Source of the DNA: Chloroflexota bacterium
GTDB lineage: Bacteria; Chloroflexota; Dehalococcoidia; DSTF01; JACRBR01
Assembly (NCBI GenBank): GCA_021813085.1
Contig: JAKAMA010000092.1
Span: 1 to 8,125 of the forward strand
DNA length: 8,125 nt
Direction of reading: 5' to 3'
Shown here: positions 5,590-8,125 of the stretch, one piece after another
How the letters are laid out: every line of letters begins with the position of its first letter
How positions within the stretch are numbered: the stretch's first letter is position 1
Made by a program: the position numbers and the translations under genes
Notes under the pieces: model-generated
What the model was told of the DNA's origin: nothing
The model's database searches: none
Seen by the model: the letters and a program-made list of their open reading frames with translations, nothing else

Positions 5590-6497
5590 CACGCCGGCTC
5601 CGCCGTCATCCAGATGTGGTGGCAGAAGTAGCGGTTGAGCGGCGGGTAGAGGCTCAGGGGCCGCAGGAAGCGCACGAAGTCCAGCATCCGCAGTTCCGCG
5701 TTGAGCCGCGGCGTGTCGAAGTAGTCGCGGCCCGGCGGCGGCTCCCAGAACTCCAGCGCGCGCACGCGGAAGCCGTGGGCTTCGAGCTGCCGCCGCAGCT
5801 CCGGCGCCGTCTGCTCGTTGACGTGCATCGCCCGCTCGAAGGGGTCCTCCGGGAACGCGTGCCCGGTCGGCAGCATCATGCGGTTGAACAGGCGGTCGCG
5901 ATACCCCGCCCACTCGCAGAAGCGGAGCGCCGCCTCGTTCACGCGCCGCACCCAGTGCGGGTACACCCAGTCGCGCACGAAGCGGTTTGGCGAGGTGTGC
6001 GCGATCAGGCGGCCGCCCGGGCGCAGGATGCGGCGCAGCTCGTCGAACGCCCGCGCCAGCTCCTGCGGGTAGAGGTGCTCGACGACGTCCATCATGAACA
6101 CCACGTCGAAGCTTCCCTCCGCGAACGCCAGCGCCTTCACGTCCATCCGCGCGATGTGCAGCCGCTCGCGCGGCGCGGCGCCGGCCGCTGCCAGCGCGGC
6201 GCGGGCGATCTCGACGGCCGCGGACGCGTAGTCGATGCCCCACGCGTCGGCCCCCCGCAGCGCTGATTGCAGCACCAGCTCGCCGCGGCCGCAGCCCACG
6301 TCGAGCACGCGCCTGCCGCGGAGGCCGTACGGCCCGTCCGGGCTGCCGGCGAGCGAGAGCGCCTTCGCGAAGCGCGGCCCGACGCTGCGGCCGCCGCTCG
6401 CGGCGAACTCCTCGTGGCCGTGGCAGTTCGTCAGGTAGTAGTCGCCGGTGTAGACCTCGGGTTCGACGCGCGCCGGCGCGCCTGGCTCAGCCGTCAA
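5589..6497 (-). CDS. Class I SAM-dependent methyltransferase
   Basis: This 302-residue Rossmann-fold methyltransferase transfers a methyl group from S-adenosylmethionine to an unknown acceptor. Motif I is VLDVGCGRGE (64-73). The ribose-binding acidic position is in WGIDYA (86-91). FDVVFMMDVVEHL (130-142) is the motif IV region, and LRPGGRLIAHTSPNRF (158-173) is the post-II region. The N-terminal YTGDYYLTNCHGHEEF (16-31) precedes the core. An accessory region of about 100 residues after 175, rich in Trp, Arg and Tyr, may define the acceptor. The start is TTG at 6497-6495, overlapping the end of the nucleotidyltransferase gene by 11 nt. GGGAGG lies 9 nt upstream; no other start codon occurs before the core. 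Methyltransferases of this outline occur in sugar and cell-surface pathways, but the substrate cannot be read from the sequence. Confidence 0.93.
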   Translation of the reverse strand: MTAEPGAPARVEPEVYTGDYYLTNCHGHEEFAASGGRSVGPRFAKALSLAGSPDGPYGLRGRRVLDVGCGRGELVLQSALRGADAWGIDYASAAVEIARAALAAAGAAPRERLHIARMDVKALAFAEGSFDVVFMMDVVEHLYPQELARAFDELRRILRPGGRLIAHTSPNRFVRDWVYPHWVRRVNEAALRFCEWAGYRDRLFNRMMLPTGHAFPEDPFERAMHVNEQTAPELRRQLEAHGFRVRALEFWEPPPGRDYFDTPRLNAELRMLDFVRFLRPLSLYPPLNRYFCHHIWMTAEPA

Positions 6498-7110
6498 TAT
6501 GCAACGCCTCCCGGACGCGCGCGATCGTGCGCGCGCCGATGCGCTCGTCGCGCAGCAGGTCCGCCAGGTACGGGCGGTCGTACCCGGCCGTCAGCAGGTA
6601 GCGCGCGAGCCCGTCGACGCGCTCCCGGCGCCCGAGCATCGCGTTCGCGACGAGCTGCCACTCCAGCGACACGAGCGGGATGTGCATCCCGTCGACCTCG
6701 CGCACCCGCACCTTGTCGCTCCAGCGCGCGTAGTGGTCCGCGAGGTCGATGACGCCGTCCGCGCAGCGGATGATCAGCGCCCCCATCACCTCCACCTTCA
6801 CTCCGCGCACCTGGAAGATGCCGAAGTAGCTCGCGTACGGCGCCGAGACGCTGTAGCCCACCGGCCGCACCACCTCGCCCGCCTCCGCCAGGCAGCCCTC
6901 CATGATGAACGCGCCCTCCATCGTCGTCGCCAGGTCGATGTCCGGCGGCTGGTAGTCCGGCAGCCCCTGCAGCACCGACGCCGTGCTGCCGACCAGCGCC
7001 CACGGCTGCTGCGCGCGGAACATCGCCGGGATGATGCAGCGCATGATCGCCCGGAGCGCCTCGTGCGTCTGCTCGCAGAGGCCGGATGCGGGGACAGGTG
7101 CGCACGTCAT
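6487..7110 (-). CDS. Nucleotidyltransferase-fold protein (DNA polymerase beta superfamily)
   Basis: The 207-residue protein has the superfamily hallmarks in order. LVGSTASVLQG at 39-49 is the glycine-serine nucleotide loop. PPDIDLAT at 55-62 carries the paired metal-binding Asp57 and Asp59. VKVEVMGAL at 104-112 has Glu107 on a strand as the likely third acidic ligand. The C-terminal part has IPLVSLEWQLVANAMLGRRERV (144-165), a pattern seen in stand-alone nucleotidyltransferases related to AbiEii/MNT-type and antibiotic-modifying enzymes, then a helical end. All catalytic residues appear intact, so it should transfer a nucleotide to an unknown acceptor. The ATG at 7110 has no Shine-Dalgarno but has TAGAAT 6 nt upstream, suggesting a leaderless mRNA. 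It is the first gene of a unit with the methyltransferase and the SDR-like protein. No HEPN or antitoxin partner is adjacent, which argues against a classical MNT/HEPN or AbiE toxin-antitoxin pair. Confidence 0.8.
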   Translation of the reverse strand: MTCAPVPASGLCEQTHEALRAIMRCIIPAMFRAQQPWALVGSTASVLQGLPDYQPPDIDLATTMEGAFIMEGCLAEAGEVVRPVGYSVSAPYASYFGIFQVRGVKVEVMGALIIRCADGVIDLADHYARWSDKVRVREVDGMHIPLVSLEWQLVANAMLGRRERVDGLARYLLTAGYDRPYLADLLRDERIGARTIARVREALHIDG

Positions 7111-7116
7111 GGGCCG

Positions 7117-7122
7117 ATTCTA
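7117..7122 (-). promoter_or_regulatory. Leaderless-type -10 box of the nucleotidyltransferase unit
   Basis: On the minus strand TAGAAT is followed by six bases (CGGCCC) and the ATG at 7110. A -10 box at this distance puts the transcription start at or next to the A of the ATG, and no Shine-Dalgarno is present. There is no convincing -35 hexamer 16-18 nt upstream. Confidence 0.55.
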
Positions 7123-7183
7123 TCCGACGCGCCGCGCCAGCCCCTAGCTGGCGCCGCCGCCGGCCGCCGCCCAGCGAATGCGC

Positions 7184-7189
7184 TAGAAT
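7184..7189 (+). promoter_or_regulatory. Leaderless-type -10 box of the membrane-protein pair
   Basis: TAGAAT is followed by seven bases (CGTGCCG) and the ATG at 7197. As with the divergent box at 7117-7122, this places the transcription start at the start codon, and no Shine-Dalgarno is present. The two boxes share the context TAGAATCG and both genes begin ATGACG. No clear -35 is seen. Confidence 0.55.
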
Positions 7190-7196
7190 CGTGCCG

Positions 7197-7604
7197 ATGA
7201 CGGCGCGACAGCAGATCGGACGCCCCAACGCCACCTCGCAGGCGCGGCTCCAGCTCGTGCTCGTGCTGCTCGCGGCGTGGGACCTGCTCGCGTTCCTGCT
7301 CGAACTCACGCAGACCAGCCTGCTCAAGGTCGGCAACATCCACGGCGTCCTCGGCGGGCGCGCCGTCGGAGGTTCCGTCGTCGTGCTCGCCATCGCCTAC
7401 CTGTACGCCGCGCGCAACCCGATCCGCTATCGCTTCGTGCTCTGGCTCGCCTCGCTCGAGCAGCTCATCGCGATGTTCGCCATCACCTTCCACTGGGCGC
7501 GTGGCGGCCTCGGCGGGGGCCAGGCGATCGTGCCGCTCCTCGTCGCGGTCGGCTTCCTCATCCTGCTGATGACCAATCTCCCGCGCCAGACGGACGCCTT
7601 CTGA
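7197..7604 (+). CDS. Four-helix integral membrane protein, unknown function (paralogue 1)
   Basis: The product is 135 residues with four predicted helices at about 17-38, 57-72, 79-99 and 108-128, and short polar ends. I recognise no named family. It resembles the next gene: LVLLAAW at 22-28 in helix 1, LTQ at the end of that helix, a Gly-rich loop before helix 2, and YRFVLW at 78-83 before helix 3 all have counterparts there. This indicates tandem duplication. The start at ATG 7197 is chosen because the TAGAAT box 7 nt upstream fits a leaderless transcript, and the frame further upstream has only GC-rich shadow sequence with no ribosome-binding site. The TGA is 2 nt before the next ATG, so the two form an operon. 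Confidence 0.8.
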   Translation: MTARQQIGRPNATSQARLQLVLVLLAAWDLLAFLLELTQTSLLKVGNIHGVLGGRAVGGSVVVLAIAYLYAARNPIRYRFVLWLASLEQLIAMFAITFHWARGGLGGGQAIVPLLVAVGFLILLMTNLPRQTDAF

Positions 7605-7606
7605 CG

Positions 7607-8125
7607 ATGGCCGCGGACCCGCCGCCCCGCGACACGCCGGCCGTCACCACGCAGGAGAACGCGATCGCCGTGATCAGCGCCTACGGCGCCTTCCGCGTGC
7701 TGCTCGTCCTGCTCGCGGCGTGGACGTTCTTCGCCGGCTTCTCGCTGCTCACCCAGGGCGTCGGCGCCCTCTCCTTCGGCGGCGGCCCCGCCGCGGAGCG
7801 CGTCGTCGGCGCCCAGATGCTCGTGCTCGTGCCGGTCTACGGCATCCTCGCCTGGCGGCGCGACGAGTACCGCCTGCTGCTCTGGATCCCCTACGCCGCT
7901 CAGCTCGCGATCATCGTGCCGACCTTCTACGACCTGACGATCAGCCACAGCGGCCGCTTCCAGAACAGCGCGCTGATCTTCATCGTCTCGCTCATCTTCT
8001 TCGTCCTGCTTGTCTACGTCTGGTGGAGCAGCCACCCGCTGCACCACTTCGCCGGCGGCGACGAGGAGGAGTGGGACGAAGAGGAAGAAGCGGACGGCAC
8101 CGAGGACGACGAAGACGCCCCGGAC
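7607..8125 (+). CDS. Four-helix integral membrane protein with acidic tail (paralogue 2), cut by window edge
   Basis: The frame is open from ATG 7607 to the last base (173 residues, no stop), so the C-terminus is missing. Helices lie at about 22-49, 66-83, 88-108 and 121-140. LVLLAAW (33-39), LTQG, a Gly-rich loop, and YRLLLW (88-93) followed by QLAII match the upstream gene. From residue 151 the chain becomes extremely acidic: of the 23 visible residues, about 16 are Asp or Glu, starting GDEEEWDEEEEADG. Such a tail could bind cations or a basic partner at the membrane face; this is inference. It starts 2 nt after the stop of paralogue 1 with no strong Shine-Dalgarno, so reinitiation or coupling is likely. 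No function is assigned. Confidence 0.78.
   Translation, partial: MAADPPPRDTPAVTTQENAIAVISAYGAFRVLLVLLAAWTFFAGFSLLTQGVGALSFGGGPAAERVVGAQMLVLVPVYGILAWRRDEYRLLLWIPYAAQLAIIVPTFYDLTISHSGRFQNSALIFIVSLIFFVLLVYVWWSSHPLHHFAGGDEEEWDEEEEADGTEDDEDAPD

Noticed and set aside
5373..6266. Plus-strand open frame over the methyltransferase
   Set aside because: Arg/His-rich antisense translation with no recognisable domain, while the opposite strand encodes clear SAM motifs.
6487..7110. MNT/HEPN or AbiE toxin-antitoxin system
   Set aside because: The nucleotidyltransferase fold is there, but no HEPN or AbiEi-like partner adjoins it; the neighbours are a methyltransferase and an SDR-like protein.
6499..7200. 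Plus-strand open frame over the nucleotidyltransferase
   Set aside because: Antisense to GST/DID motifs and conserved hydrophobic pattern; composition is that of a shadow frame.
7427..8047. Minus-strand open frame over the membrane-protein pair
   Set aside because: Glu/Asp/Arg-rich low-complexity translation opposite a convincing four-helix protein that continues past the window edge.

Overview
This is a GC-rich bacterial chromosomal window with tightly packed genes, many GTG or TTG starts and stop/start overlaps of 1-11 nt. The organism cannot be fixed from the sequence. High GC, a DUF5317-like protein, an EFG-less nuo gene run and leaderless-type promoters would fit Chloroflexota (Thermomicrobia or Dehalococcoidia grade) or a similar lineage; this is a low-confidence inference.

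Positions 1-3648, minus strand: part of a respiratory complex I operon in the order nuoA-nuoC-nuoD-nuoH-nuoJ, with nuoJ running off the left edge. A good sigma70-type promoter lies just upstream of nuoA. The usual neighbours nuoB (between A and C), nuoEFG (between D and H) and nuoI (between H and J) are absent. All the subunits normally present are intact and strongly conserved, so the missing Fe-S subunits must be encoded elsewhere if the complex is functional.

Positions 3649-4223: an intergenic block that holds the nuo promoter, a divergent 28-codon membrane microprotein ORF with a near-ideal Shine-Dalgarno and its own hairpin terminator, and a cluster of REP-like palindromes. Next comes a plus-strand DUF5317-like membrane protein (4224-4808) whose best ribosome-binding site points at a non-canonical ATC codon. 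A short convergent spacer (4809-4977) carries one possible stem-loop.

Positions 4978-7110, minus strand: a three-gene coupled unit transcribed from right to left: a DNA-polymerase-beta-type nucleotidyltransferase, a class I SAM methyltransferase, and a shortened SDR-fold protein that has lost the catalytic residues. The unit begins with an apparently leaderless promoter.

Positions 7197-8125, plus strand, divergent from that unit: two tandem four-helix membrane proteins that are paralogues of each other. The second has a very acidic cytosolic-type tail and is cut by the right edge. The first starts from a matching leaderless-type promoter, so the 86-bp spacer 7111-7196 holds two back-to-back TAGAAT boxes, each 6-7 nt from an ATG.

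The best candidates for something undescribed are the nucleotidyltransferase / methyltransferase / degenerate SDR module with its divergent membrane pair, and the microprotein facing the nuo operon.
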